Origin: Antennarius striatus
Lineage: Eukaryota > Chordata > Actinopteri > Lophiiformes > Antennariidae
Assembly: GCF_040054535.1 (NCBI RefSeq)
Contig: NC_090789.1
Coordinates: forward strand, 6,056,697-6,120,696
Direction: 5' to 3'
DNA: 64,000 nt
The translations under genes were made by a program, and so were the position numbers. The first letter of the stretch is position 1. The number at the start of each line of letters is the position of its first letter. Below the pieces are notes generated by a model, which saw only the letters and a list, made by a program, of their open reading frames with translations, made no database searches and was not told the origin of the DNA. Positions 13,044 to 24,128 of this stretch are shown piece after piece.

Positions 13044-16000
13044 GACATCATACCCGGTCTTGTGTTAATGTGAATCTGGGTCTGACCAGCCTGTGTGCTT
13101 GTTTGAAACAGATAGCGACAGCCGTCATTACTGATGTACAGACACTGAATCCACTGATCCCCGGTGTGACCTGAGGACACAGACACAAACAGAAAAACCA
13201 GTGCATTAAAAACATAGCTGCTTATCCAAAAACTGCAACAACAAAAACTCTACAGAGTTTGTCTCTTGATGCTCACTGTCTTTCATTTCCTTATTCAATG
13301 GTTTCCAGCTGCAACAGGAAGCTGTTTTTGGTAAAAGTTCTGTGCTGCACTGTCCACTAACAGCAGACTGACAGACACAATTTATTTTATGTTATTCTTA
13401 TATTTTATGTTATTCTTATAATTAAATCAAACCCTCCTATAGGACATGAGGTCATGATGGGGCCTCCTGGCAAGAGGCTCATACTGTATATCTCAAAAAT
13501 ATTCTGCAGAACGCTATAAACGTCTTTTCTAATCGAAACAAAGCTTTAAAGAATTATTGAACACCTGTTGAAAATATTCTTTTCTTGACCCCCTGTGGTT
13601 CAACTTCTCACCATGATCATGTGACGCTCATGCAAGCCTAAAGACATGTGAGCACACATGACATCACAGGTGGGTGTGGCCTGAGATGCAACACAAATGA
13701 AGGTTTCAATCAGAGGAGAGTTTAAACCTGGTGTTCAGTTTCTTTAGTAACCAAGTCACCCTGCAGATGAAAATCAATGAATAAATCCTACACTAAATGC
13801 AGACAATTAAACACAATTAAAACCAGTGTACCTGATAGATTGGCCGTGAAGCTCACCAATGAGGAACAGGTGTTGTTGCAGTATCCCGCCTCTTTTTGTG
13901 CGAGACCATGAGATAGATGGCAGTCCACACACTTCCTACCAGACACAAGACAGAATACATTCGCATCAACTTGATCTACAAAGTTCTGAAGGTACAAGAA
14001 AGCATCACGTCTCTCGTAGCGATAGAAACTGACAAGTACCAGTATGATTGGCAGGTGCTCTGGCAGGCGGGGCATCTTTCACAGAAGTCTCCGGAGCGTA
14101 CGGGGTCATCACACACACACTTGCCACATACACATCTGCCACGCCCGCTGCAAAGCAAACCGTCAGCTGACTGGCAGGTGTCCTTTGAGATGGGACATCC
14201 GCAGCTATCACCTGTCCAGCTGTCCTCGCACACACATTCACCTAGAAGACACACACCCCGCCCTGAGAAGGACAAAGAGACACAGGAGGAAAGGGTGTTA
14301 CAGAATCAAAAGGGCTCGTCTAGTGCTTGTTGGGTACTTTTTGGGTGATTATTTTTGCAGTGCGCCCCCCCCCCTCACCTCCACACACCACACCGCCTTG
14401 GTACGGGCAGGAGAAGTTGTCTATTTCGCAGTATTTCCCATATACTGCACCAAGCCTGCCCTGCTCACACACACACCTCCCACACTCACACACTCCCCGA
14501 CCACTGCAGTCCACATCAGACCCATTAGCTCTGCAACGCCAGTGTGAATCTCTGTTTGAGTCCGTAATTATTCCACCATCTGGCCTCTGCTCCTGATTGG
14601 GGCTTTCTCGTATTCGGCTGCATTCTGATTGGCTGTCATCATTGCAGCGCTTTCCTGGTCCGCAGCTGCAGCTGCATTTAGAGTGAATCCTAACAACGGT
14701 GGATTCGTTGTAGCCCACAGGGCGAACAAATACTTTCACATCTTCATCTTCACCACCGTCAGGACAAGAGCGCAGGCCAATTGTGATGTTGAAGTAGACC
14801 TGCATGGAGAAACAAACAATATCATAACTCACCGAGGGATGTTTAATCATATTTCATAGGATGAATTCTGATTTCATTTGAGGTTTTTATTTGGCACCAG
14901 GTCCACATTCATCCAATAGCAAAAACCTGCAAAACTACATGACCACTGGTAGATTTAGTTCAGAATAATAAAGATGAGAGATATCCCTCAATCTTACATT
15001 AAAGATCTTACCAGGATATATAACATACATGTGGTAAATTTATTTCTAAATTGTCTGATATTTATATTCAATTCTAGATAAACTGAACTAGAAACATAAA
15101 TTCACTAAACTCCTGATGTATGTCTGAACAGAATGAGACAAAATAAATAACCTCTCTTAGGAGAGATATTTTTATGGCCATCTATTTCAGGATCTTAATA
15201 ACAATCAGCTGCACTGAAGTGAAATGAACCAAAAAAAAAAAAAATCGTTCCTCTGATGTGGTTGGAAAACTGCGGCAAAGCTTTGAATTTGCAGGAAGAT
15301 GGTAAGTGTGAGCACTTTCATTTGAATTTAACCACGAATAAAAGGATTTTTGTAGAATGGAGAAACAACAGAGAAGTGATTAGGCATCTTGGTGTTCAAC
15401 AAAGTTAAGAGTTTCAGAGGTTAAGCAAGCAGAGATCGAGAATTTCTTCAAATGCAGTAATTAGTGGAACATTTTTTGACAGTAGACTCTTCTATAATTT
15501 ACTATAACTGGCAGAAAAGTTCCTGTATGTAATTGGGAAGTATCCAAATAAGCTCTCTGTAGCCTTGTAGCTATTTAGGGATTTGCTTTCATTGGATTAA
15601 TGGAGCAGGTATGAAAGCAACGGGGGGGGGGCAGTGACCTATTTCTTATTAGAAATAAGCTATTTGTTTCTTCATAGCCCAACATATCAGACAAGGTAAG
15701 GGTTTAAAGAATCATGTGGAAATGTTTCCTTGTTAAACACAGCCTGTAATCCCCTAAAATGAGATTATTTACCAAATCTTTAGTTCTCAGTGTAAGTGTG
15801 TGTGTTTATATGCTTCAAAGTAAGCCTATAACCAACGTTAAAACGTCTGTGATGCCTTCCAGAGGTTTTTTTGATACATAAATACAGGTAACATTTATGT
15901 GATCTTGGGATTTGATACCGCGCATTAGCTCTGCGTGTTTACCGTCTGGTTGGGCTTCACCCCTGAGCATGTCTGGCCTTTATCCGTGGATCCATCAGGA

Positions 16001-16642
16001 CACAGAGGCAGTACAGACACCCAGTACCTGCTGACAGCCTTGTCCTCAACTGACACGGACACCTCCACCTGCGACAGCAACCTCTGGACGCAGCATGGGT
16101 TCAAAGAGATGAAAAAGCAGCATTATGTTTGCCATCTTGGATTAAGATATATTTAAAACCAGTGAGAAAAGAGAGTGGGAAGAATGACGTTAAAAAGAGA
16201 TTAAAAGTGAGTATAATCTGTGTGACAAAGACAAACAGAAAGAGAAAGTTTGATTAATTAAAGTCGTCACATGTCCCCAGAAAGCCGTCATTGTTGTCCC
16301 TTTTTCTGAAATACAGGGGAGGAGGGGGTGTCTATGGGAACAAGGAGGTGGGGACAAAAATAGCATCTTTGTGTTCCCCATGATTAGGACACATGGTTTC
16401 CCGTGGGGATCTGATAGCTATTATAATGTCAGCTTCTGTTCAGGCTCTACACGGGTGTGTGTGTGCGTGTGTGTCTGTGTGTGTGTGAGTCTGGGTATGT
16501 GTGTGTGTGAGCGGGTGCACATATACAAGGATGTGCACCCGGATCTGTGGATTCGGCAGATTCTGGATAGAAACAATGGAGCGCTGTGCCTCGGGCAAGA
16601 TTATAGTTAAGGCTGCTGCCAACTCAATGAACCCCACACACA

Positions 16643-16730
<88 letters not shown>

Positions 16731-19700
16731 TACATGCATGCCTTACCCCTCCATAACCTACTACTCAACTTTGTTTCACTGGTCCTCAGCTACAAAAAAA
16801 GTCTCTATTAAAAAAGTTTTCTCTTTTCCCAAGTTTAAAATTAAAATTTGAATTGGATTTTCTAAACATTGTGGAAATGGCAGGTAGTATCACTACTTGT
16901 GGGGCTTCCTTTCTCCAAACAGCAACATGTCAGTGGTCAGATAGCATCATTAATGCTAACTAAAACCAGAGTCCATGTTGCTTCAGTACCAGGAGACGAA
17001 GGCCTCATCACCTCTGAGCTGGTTACTGATCTTATAAACTCCTGCTGTGCTGCTGGGTTCCCTCCTCTCACCTTTCACATGACCCCTATCCTTCTCTTTG
17101 CAATCTAAAGAATAAATAGTTCATTGAGGGAATGAAAATAGGATCTGAAACTCAGGAATAAAAGTTATTCTTGAACTTTGCAGAGGAAGGTGAGTGCTCT
17201 GTACCTTGTATGTATCTACCACCAACTCAATGAGGTTTGGAGCCTGGAAGAGGCCTAATTTTCCCAGATAGGAGCCGGGCAGCAGTCGTACCAACTCCTG
17301 AAAATGCAGAGAGAGATGAAGTAATGCTTTAATTCTCTTTTAAATTGTTGGAAACAGAATGACTTCACTAAAACTACACCAGCTTGTAATGAAGCTAGCA
17401 GGAATTCACTGTCATGCATGTGCATGTGACCAGAACAGGCGATGACTCAAAGCTAAGGCATGTAAGAAATTTGTTTTCTCACTTTTGTATGTGGGCATAT
17501 GTTGTTGTGTGCAGACGCTACCTCATACCACTGGTACTGCTGCTTCTCTACAGCGAAAATGGAGTAGATGTGATTTTCAAGCAGCTTATCAGATAGCTGA
17601 CCAACACTAGGATGATCCTGAAAAGAGAAAACCAGCAGATTGGAAATAAAGAAAACACACAGCTAGTTTATAGAGAGGGAAAAAACCTTAGAATTTAATA
17701 CAAACAACCCCAAAACAAGACAAGCTGTTTTTTATTGGGGACTAGAGCTCAGAAATGAGGAAATCTCTCTTCTTGGAATGTGGTAATAGCTTCTCATCTA
17801 ACAGTCAGCAAGAAAGTAAATAATCTGCTCCTTCCACAAGCATTCATGCTTTTATTTACACAATATGACAAGTGAACTGTGATCTTTAATGAATGCAGCT
17901 ACACAAGATTCCTTTACGCGTGATCTCTCCCTTACCATCCTCGTGCTCTCCGTGTAGACGTTGTTTTCCAGGTGACACCCTCCGTCGTGCGGCACGACAA
18001 TTCCTGCCAGGCGGCTGTCGAGTGCCAGGTGAGACGGTTGGTCGGTCATCAGGAGCAAAAGACGTTTAGCCTCCTTTCGCCAACCCACTGCTCTCTAAAA
18101 AAAAAAAAAAAAATATGGAGAAGATGTAATAATTCTATTTGATTCTATTTTTTGGATTTTATTTGCCTATATAACCACCCTACAACCGGTTACACATACA
18201 TGATGTGTGTGTTTTATGTTTACAGATGTGGTAAGAAACTATAAATTAAAGTGTTACACTCCTCTTAACTGCATCAGTTCTCGTGGTGAGCTGCTCTGCT
18301 GTAATTCCCAATCAAAGGAAAAGCAACAGCAGTCCTCCACGAGTCACAGTCTCATTCTTTTATGTCTGTGACTCGTCATAGAGTGCGCCAAAGAAGTGGG
18401 TCTATGTGAGCCTGTGTGTGCGAGTGTGTGTATTTTAGGAAACCCAGTGAGTTTATAAGTAGGCCTGACATAATGGAGATTCTATTTCTAGAGTCATGAC
18501 CACCGTGGTGTTTCCCTGCAGACGAGTTACTCAAGGCCCCCTGTATGCTGTGACTCACAGCCCTCCTGCAGCCCTAGTATAAGCATCCATGTGTGTGTGT
18601 GTTTGTGTGTGTGTGTCTGCCATAGCCCAGTGGTGGTGTCATTACTTAGCGGGATTCCAGTGGTAATATCCACTGCAGATTCAGAGTGCCACCATTCTCC
18701 CAGAATAAGGGCTCCATTCACCAGAACGCAGGCATGCTACATAATTTGGTGTTATACTTCATTTTTCAGAATGTATTCAAGGAACTCTTTCTCTTAGTTG
18801 CAGACATGTAGAACTTGAACTACATCACCTGGCAGACAGCAGCTTGCAGCATAGCATCCAGCCCCCCCTCAGGCGTATCCATGTTTCCAGAGATGCGCTG
18901 GCGTTTGATGACTCGTGTGAACTCACTCATATTTCCTGTCATGGTTAAGACGTGGTGGAATCCATGGGCTGGACGACAGCGGATCTCATAATCACTGGCA
19001 GGACAAACAGAGAGAATACGTCAGATTTAATTACAATATTCAGCAGTTCAGAGCTCCAGAAGAACAGAAGAGAAAAAAAAGGTTGTTTCTGACTCCAGGT
19101 GCATTTTAACAATACTGCTAACATCTGAATAATTTCTGCCTGTTTACAAAAATATCTTTGAATATATTTTTTGTCTCCCCACAACAATTTTCGGCTATTA
19201 TAAGGAGAACTCTGTACCGCCTCACGATGGTCATCTGTGCTCCAGATAAGTTGGAGTTTAATTCATGCCTCTCTACTGACATACACAGCATGTCATGAAG
19301 ATTGAATGAGTTTAAATAATGCACTTTTTAAAGAAGTGGGAGAAGATCTACAAAAAGGTGAAAAGTGTTTTTCCAGCATCATTAATCCAATACACAAATA
19401 TGTATTTTTTTACCTGCAAGGGTTGCTGATCTTGGAGGGATGGACGTTGATGTAAGGGGAGACGGGTTTGTCCACGAACGAACCAAAACCAAGCCAAAGG
19501 TCTGAGGAGTGTTCCGTCATCCGAAGAGACAGAGCCACGCCCACCGTCTTCAGCTGCACGACAGGAAACAGAAAGAAGGTAAGAGAAGAAGAACTAATTG
19601 ATAGAGACACAGCGATGATATTGAGATATTGAGACAAAGAGAAATTCAACACTTGTGCTGTAAAACTACCATCTCAAAATCTCAATGGTGATATTAGACT

Positions 19701-20228
19701 AAATTATGTTAAAAACCATGTGGGAGCTCATGTAAAAAGTTTAATTTGGATTAAACACGGGTAATATTCTCTTTCCTTTAGAAGTATAAGTTAGTATTGT
19801 CTCATCAAGAGCATCACTAATCTCTTTCACACAGCACGTTCACAGCAGGACTGTTCCCTGTTTCATATCTCAACAATCTGTATAAACCGGAGATTTAAAA
19901 TCAGGTCGTGGGAATTAGTAGTTAATTCAAAAAAGAAGAAATGTTTTCAAATTGAGGAGACGATGCAACACATATGTTGCTGTGTTACACTCTGTAAAAT
20001 CCCATGTTGGAGCTGCATCAGCCTTTGTTTTTTCGGTGTGAAGAAATAACAGTGGGATAGAGGAGGATCTTTTTTGTCTGATCCACTTACATGATCGAGA
20101 TTTTCCTGCATGGATGCTGATACATCGACCAGATAGTAAAGATCCACAGGGTAACGCTCCAGCTGCTTCACAGCTACCATGATGCTGGCCTCTGAACCTG
20201 AACATACACACACACACACACGCACGCA

Positions 20229-20305
<77 letters not shown>

Positions 20306-23174
20306 AAGACAAACAAAGTGACATCCTTCGTCAGACATTAAAAAAAATAAGAAACAGGCTCCTCTCATAGACCCTCCATTGAGTTGAACTTGTAGGTGTC
20401 CATTGTCTACCTGGTCTGAGAGTGATGCTGATGTCTCGTGGGGACACCTGCGTGCTGCTGATAGTGGCATTGACCTCCACTTTGACCTCTGACTGCTCCA
20501 TAAATTCTGCCTCACAACCCCTGCTGAGAAGATTCAGTGGTAGGTCACAGCGTTGGCTTGGGCCCACCCCATCCAGAAAGTCCTGGACATCACACATGGT
20601 TGAGAGAAAGTTAATGAAAGTTGCCCTCACTTTACTTTAATCTCATTTTAATAGTGCATCTACTCACAACTATAGGACCTCAGACACATCAGAGCACAGA
20701 GCCTCTAATGTCTGCATTCTTTCACCCACTTTATTAACTTTTAAAAACATTTTATTTATCCTTTCATCCGAGAAAATAAGGCAGGTTTGTTTCACAATGA
20801 CCCTCTTCGGCTTTGCTTTTGGTTTCTACTGTTTTGATGGCATTTGCATCGATTCATGGTGAGTAAGAACCATTAGCATTTTATTATGTGACCCTGATGT
20901 TACTCATCAGTTTAGTGTATCGGGAAGAGATTCCCCGTTGATGTTTACTCATCCATATGCTCATCTCCCCTTTAGGTATGAAATCACAGTGGAAAGGAAA
21001 AGCGCAGATATCAGATTGGATGATCAGATAAACCAATCTGATCATCTGTTATGCCATAGAAAGTGTGTTTTACAGCAGGAATGATTCCTATAAATCCATT
21101 TTAAAATGCCGCAACAATGTAGTGTACAATTAATTTTGATTGCTATGGGAGAGTTACAACAAGAACAAAGCCTTCAATAAAAAAAAATTAAAAAGTCTAA
21201 ACTTGGAAGTTCAAATAAACTTGTTTTATTTATGACTATCCCGGGGAATATAATTCCTTTTATATCAATCACTCCCTCCTTGCCGATGCTGACAACAACA
21301 TGTGCGTTTGCGCATTTACAAGCATTCTGTCTCCTTTATGATCACTGCTTGTCCTTCTGTGTCAGAGATTAGGCAGGTGGTGTCAGAATGCTTTTGAACA
21401 CCAGAGAGCCCAGATCCATTTAATGGTGTCAGTTTGGTTTAGGACGGTGGGGAAAACACCTGAAGCCTTTAAACACACACATGTTTACAGTCTCGTCTAG
21501 CCTCTTCGTCTGTTGTGACTGGTGCAGTGCTGGAGCTTTTATAGCTTCTCAAGGCTGATATGGGGTGGAGACTTTATAGAGCAGACTGACTCTAACTCTA
21601 AACCCTAACCCAGAAGGAGAGACAGATACAAACACACACTTTGACAGAAATGCAGTGAGAGGTGAGAGCATCCAGACTAAACATGTGGATAGAAAGTGGT
21701 TCTGTTTTAGCCCCCGCAAGAGAAAACATACATGGAAAACACGCAAAGACGCACTCACAGAGGTCACAGGGCAGGCCTCTAACCACAAACATACAAATTA
21801 TGTCCACATCAGTGGGTGGCATCAAAGCTTTGGTGTGTATTGTTGAAAAAATGCTGCTGAATGTTGGCCTTGTTATCTTTTTTTACTCCGTCTGTTGCAC
21901 ACAAACACACACACACACAAACACCTACTTTCACAGATGCTCTTACCTCCTTGAAGCACCAGGCACACTGTGGTCCACGGCTGAGACACTCAACGCAACT
22001 TGAGACGCCAGGAGACCAACACGCGCTGTCACCTGGAAAAAGATGAGTGAGGAAGAAGAGGTGGAAAGATGTGAAGGAACAGAAAAACAAGACAATGAGC
22101 TCAAGATGAAAAATAGGATAAAAAGAAGAATCCGATTAGCATAAGAAAGAGAACGAAAGACTGTGCGTGTCAATGCTTATTAGCCACGCCGTCCAGCCCC
22201 TGCGGAGGTTTTAGAAATTTTATGCACACTTCAGATGATGGAAGTACCACTTGGCATCTCATAATAGCCTCTTCACTACATGTGAGCCAAATGTGTGGAA
22301 GAAACAGCAGTGTGGGAACAGGTGCTTGGGTTATTTGACTGGCGGAATGGATAATTTCCCACAGTCACCCACACATACCCACACCACACCAACCCACACA
22401 AACACATGGATAACATCAAAATCATGAGTCAGTCAAATAAATGCAAATGAATGCGTCAGTGAAGTGATACTATTACAAGTCACTGGGGGTATGATGCTTT
22501 TTTTTTTTTTTTTTTGCCACGTTGGCAGCAAAAGAAAGTGGAAATGAAAACCGAAGATTTTTAAGGGGTGACAAAAAGCCCCACATGGACCTGGAGGCTC
22601 CCTGTAGTGGGATTAATGAATCACTGAAATTATTTATCTGCTGAGAACCAATTTCCCAGAGTCAGTGAGCTACAAGGTTGGAATGTAGGACAGAGAAAGC
22701 CTGCAGGTCCAAGCATCACTCACAGCCCATAATACATCACTCTGTTCCAATTAGCACTCCTCGCCTGTGGAACTCTCCTGATTTGTTGAAGCGTTTAACT
22801 TCTAATGAGTGCTGATCAATACGCGCTCAAAAAAGAGATTACTGTGGTGGATTCCAGCGCGCCCTGCATTTGGGATTTAATAAAGGTTTGGCATTGAATA
22901 AATAAGAGTTGATGAGCATCTAAGCGCTTGATAATGACAGGGATAGTGAAATTAAAAAACTTTAAAGACTTTTCTTCTGGAATTAGATCTTTATGATTAT
23001 GCATTTATCTTTATAGTTAGACGTGTAGAGAGGATGTTGAGCTGATGTCTTGACTACATCATAATTGGCCCTAATAAATCTCCACTCACCGGCTTCCGTG
23101 CAGACAGCGACGGACCAGACGCAGAGCAGGACACCAAGAGGGACGCAGCCGTATCCGCGGAGCCAGGAAGTCAT
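10953..23174 (-). CDS. itgb8: Integrin beta-8 (16 coding exons, complement)
   Basis: Single-pass plasma-membrane subunit that pairs with alpha-V, binds RGD in latent TGF-beta and helps activate it (family knowledge). I traced 16 exons with GT-AG borders and compatible phases, giving about 798 residues if one surplus base in exon 9 is discounted. Human beta-8 is about 769. Order: signal peptide (residues 1-25); PSI domain (Cys-rich, CVECLSRGPQCAWC); hybrid segment; beta-I domain with MIDAS DVSAS (about 137-141); I-EGF repeats with CSGRG motifs; beta-tail; membrane helix (about 709-730); short tail. The last exon has VTYRRDRP, like the beta-8-specific tail, and no NPxY motif. I-EGF2 lacks one Cys (CLLGEC), also a feature I recall of beta-8. 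Introns hold a SINE and several CA/TG arrays. Exon 9 is frameshifted. Confidence 0.9.
11697..11860 (-). CDS. itgb8: itgb8 exon 15: transmembrane helix
   Basis: Encodes ECASSTRLVGTFLSVCALTV followed by LSGLVVVAVSRLLLQKR. A hydrophobic span of about 22 residues ends in basic residues, then a Gly-rich juxtamembrane stretch. Phase 0 end at donor GTTCGT. Confidence 0.85.
12301..12583 (+). mobile_element. Degenerate tRNA-like SINE with GATG tail, in itgb8 intron
   Basis: Recognisable by the A-box-like AGTGGGTAGCACTG, the internal GTGTGGACTTTGCAT and CCAAAAACAT blocks, and a (GATG)n/(GATT)n tail. It is the same family as the better preserved copy at 39525-39808. Sits between itgb8 exons 14 and 15. 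Confidence 0.65.
12968..13042. repeat. (TG)n microsatellite
   Basis: About 36 near-perfect TG units in the itgb8 intron immediately downstream (on the gene strand) of exon 14. Confidence 0.95.
13054..13170 (-). CDS. itgb8: itgb8 exon 14: beta-tail domain
   Basis: Encodes HTGDQWIQCLYISNDGCRY and INTRP. Acceptor GTCCTCAG, donor GTATGA. The donor sits 11 bases from a long TG array in the intron. Confidence 0.82.
13832..13935 (-). CDS. itgb8: itgb8 exon 13: beta-tail domain
   Basis: Encodes KCVDCHLSHGLAQKEAGYC and NNTCSSLVSFTANLS. The WKCVDC junction with exon 12 parallels the human WNCxQC. Donor GTACAC. Confidence 0.87.
14040..14262 (-). CDS. itgb8: itgb8 exon 12: I-EGF repeats 2-4
   Basis: Opens GRGVCLLGECVCEDSW, where a Leu replaces a usual EGF Cys, then LLCSGRGRCVCGKCVC and FCERCPACQSTC. 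Phases match exon 11 (1) and exon 13 (2). Confidence 0.9.
14379..14799 (-). CDS. itgb8: itgb8 exon 11: I-EGF repeats 1-2
   Basis: The largest coding exon (421 bases). Encodes VYFNITIGLRSC, CSCSCGPGKRC, then VDCSGRGVCECGRCVC and VYGKYCEIDNFSCPY, the integrin EGF signature. Acceptor CCATGCAG, donor GTGAGG. Confidence 0.92.
15943..16083 (-). CDS. itgb8: itgb8 exon 10: hybrid/PSI-proximal segment
   Basis: Forty-seven codons in phase 0: RLLSQVEVSVSVEDK, then LCPDGS and CSGVKPNQT. Corresponds to the region before the beta-tail EGF stalk. The chosen acceptor (GCGTCCAG) preserves homology. A second AG lies 15 bases further in the same frame. Confidence 0.82.
16454..16729. repeat. TG-rich run and (CA)n array facing each other
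   Basis: A TG-rich stretch (16454-16511) and a long CA array (16635-16729) lie about 120 bp apart in opposite phase, so they can pair as an imperfect inverted repeat in the itgb8 intron. Confidence 0.9.
17205..17298 (-). CDS. itgb8: itgb8 exon 9: hybrid domain, carries an apparent 1-base insertion
   Basis: Both splice borders are clear (acceptor TTTTCAG, donor GTACAG) and both neighbours are in phase 0, so a multiple of three is expected. The exon is 94 bases. It starts in frame as ELVRLL, then only the next frame continues as the conserved PGSYLGKLG...LIELVVDTYK. The surplus base lies in GCTGGCCCGG (near 17278-17283 on the + strand). Read straight, the frame ends at a TGA inside the exon. 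Confidence 0.8.
17522..17617 (-). CDS. itgb8: itgb8 exon 8: beta-I domain end
   Basis: Thirty-two codons: DHPSVGQLSDKLLEN and SIFAVEKQQYQWYE. Phase 0 both ends; acceptor CTTTTCAG, donor GTAGCG. Confidence 0.9.
17936..18094 (-). CDS. itgb8: itgb8 exon 7: beta-I domain
   Basis: Encodes GWRKEAKRLLLLMTDQPSH and LAGIVVPHDGGCHLENNVY, close to the corresponding human beta-8 segment. Phase 0 at both ends, donor GTAAGG. Confidence 0.92.
18829..18994 (-). CDS. itgb8: itgb8 exon 6: beta-I domain
   Basis: Encodes FHHVLTMTGNMSEFTRV and TPEGGLDAMLQAAVC, the highly conserved integrin beta segment containing the metal-coordinating Glu of PEGG. Phase 0 end at donor GTGATG. Confidence 0.92.
19414..19553 (-). 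CDS. itgb8: itgb8 exon 5: beta-I domain
   Basis: Encodes LGFG-type strand (WLGFGSFVDKPVSPYI) and ends at NPC within the specificity-determining loop. Acceptor TCGTGCAG, donor GTAAAA. Confidence 0.9.
20091..20191 (-). CDS. itgb8: itgb8 exon 4: beta-I domain with MIDAS motif
   Basis: Encodes YPVDLYYLVDVSASM. The D-x-S-x-S metal-binding motif is intact (about D137, S139, S141). Phase fits both neighbours; donor GTAAGT. Confidence 0.92.
20205..20301. repeat. CA/CACG microsatellite
   Basis: CA, then CACG units, then CA again. Starts 14 bases upstream of itgb8 exon 4 on the gene strand, so it occupies the polypyrimidine/branch-point region of that acceptor. Confidence 0.95.
20411..20582 (-). CDS. 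itgb8: itgb8 exon 3: PSI end and hybrid domain
   Basis: Phase 0 start with DFLDGVGPSQRCDL, then LLSRGCEAEF. Ends ISITLRP in phase 1 at donor GTAGAC. Matches the order RCD...L.S.GC...VSIQLRPG recalled for human beta-8. Confidence 0.88.
21947..22032 (-). CDS. itgb8: itgb8 exon 2: PSI domain, first part
   Basis: Acceptor TTTTTCCAG and donor GTAAGA. Encodes DSACWSPGVSSCVECL and QCAWCFKE, the Cys-spaced plexin-semaphorin-integrin fold at the mature N-terminus. Confidence 0.88.
23090..23174 (-). CDS. itgb8: itgb8 exon 1: start and signal peptide
   Basis: ATG at 23174-23172. The 28 encoded residues contain a hydrophobic core (GVLLCVWSVAVC), a typical signal peptide. Ends in phase 1 before donor GTGAGT. 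An in-frame ATG exists upstream (23342), but it would place a long polar Gly/Pro/Arg-rich stretch before the signal, so the downstream ATG is preferred. Confidence 0.8.
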
Positions 23175-23730
23175 ATTACCCCTATCCACACCGGGAGGGC
23201 GACCAAGAAAGGCGCAGGGTCCTGAGGCAGTCGTCCGGCTACTGGGGATGAACCCGGGGAGACCAGGGACCGTGCGTCGGCCACGGCGCAAACAAAAGCC
23301 GGGAGTACCGGACTGAGCCCCGGGGCATTGTTGTTCACCCAATAACCTTCTAATCCCGGAGAGGTATTCACATTCCCCGGGTTAAATCAGCTTACTAGCG
23401 CGCTCCCCCGTAGAACCACGAGATGAGATGAAGCAATCGATGGAAGGGGGTGGGGGTGGGTGGGGGGGCGCACGGGGAGCTGCGGCACCAAGTACCGCCA
23501 TCCACTCCCATCCGGACGCAGGTGTGCGCGGCGGAGCTCGTCCCGCGGCTGATGGTGAAGCTTCGTCCCGGGGACGGAGCGGAGCGGAGCGGTGTTACAC
23601 CGAACCAGTGGTGCGTTCAGCCGGTGTGCGCTAACATTCTGAATGAACATCCCACACTGAAGCCAGAAGAGTGGCCGTGTTTTAACCGTACTGACTCAGG
23701 CAGGCGGTGCCATGGCAACGACGCTCCGTC
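23090..23730 (-). promoter_or_regulatory. CpG-rich first exon/promoter region of itgb8
   Basis: Dense CG dinucleotides and high GC across and upstream of the first coding exon, in sharp contrast to flanking AT-rich DNA. Includes GGAGC tandem units near 23574-23590. Typical of a CpG-island promoter. Exact start site unknown. Confidence 0.55.
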
Positions 23731-23789
23731 CTCGCTGTATCAAAGAAGAGGAGAGAAAGTTAGAGGGAGGGAAGAGAGACAGGGGGGGG

Positions 23790-23792
23790 GAA

Positions 23793-23830
<38 letters not shown>

Positions 23831-23831
23831 G
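23790..23831. repeat. (GA)n tract
   Basis: Purine tract of GA units flanked by poly-G runs, about 620 bp upstream of the itgb8 ATG. Confidence 0.9.
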
Positions 23832-24044
23832 GGGGGGGTTTACTACTAGGGGTGTGTGGAGGTGGGGGTCATTCCGCGTGAACCATGCCACTGAACTGAT
23901 ATTTATGTATATTCAACAGGGAGCCAGCACTGAGGGCTCCTGTGTATGGGGGGGCTCCAGCTGAGTGTGCATGAATGTTGGGGTGAAGGCGGTAGGGGCC
24001 GCAAGAACAGATTTCTTGTAGTGGGGGTTCATAAGTTGGTGCTA

Positions 24045-24078
24045 AGGAGGAGGAGGAGGAGGAGGAGGAGGAGGAGGG
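24045..24078. repeat. (GGA)n trinucleotide repeat
   Basis: Eleven GGA units, upstream of itgb8. Confidence 0.92.
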
Positions 24079-24128
24079 GAGTTTAGGTCCATTGTGCTCA
24101 GATTCCAATGACATGGAGTAACCTCACT

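Noticed and set aside
14262..14275. Missing EGF cysteine in itgb8 (CLLGEC) as a damaging mutation
   Set aside because: I recall human beta-8 also lacking this cysteine (CEAGRC), so it is more likely a subfamily trait than damage.
23090..23342. Upstream in-frame ATG extending itgb8 by 56 residues
   Set aside because: The extension is polar and Gly/Pro/Arg-rich, and would bury the signal peptide. The ATG at 23174 directly precedes the hydrophobic signal.
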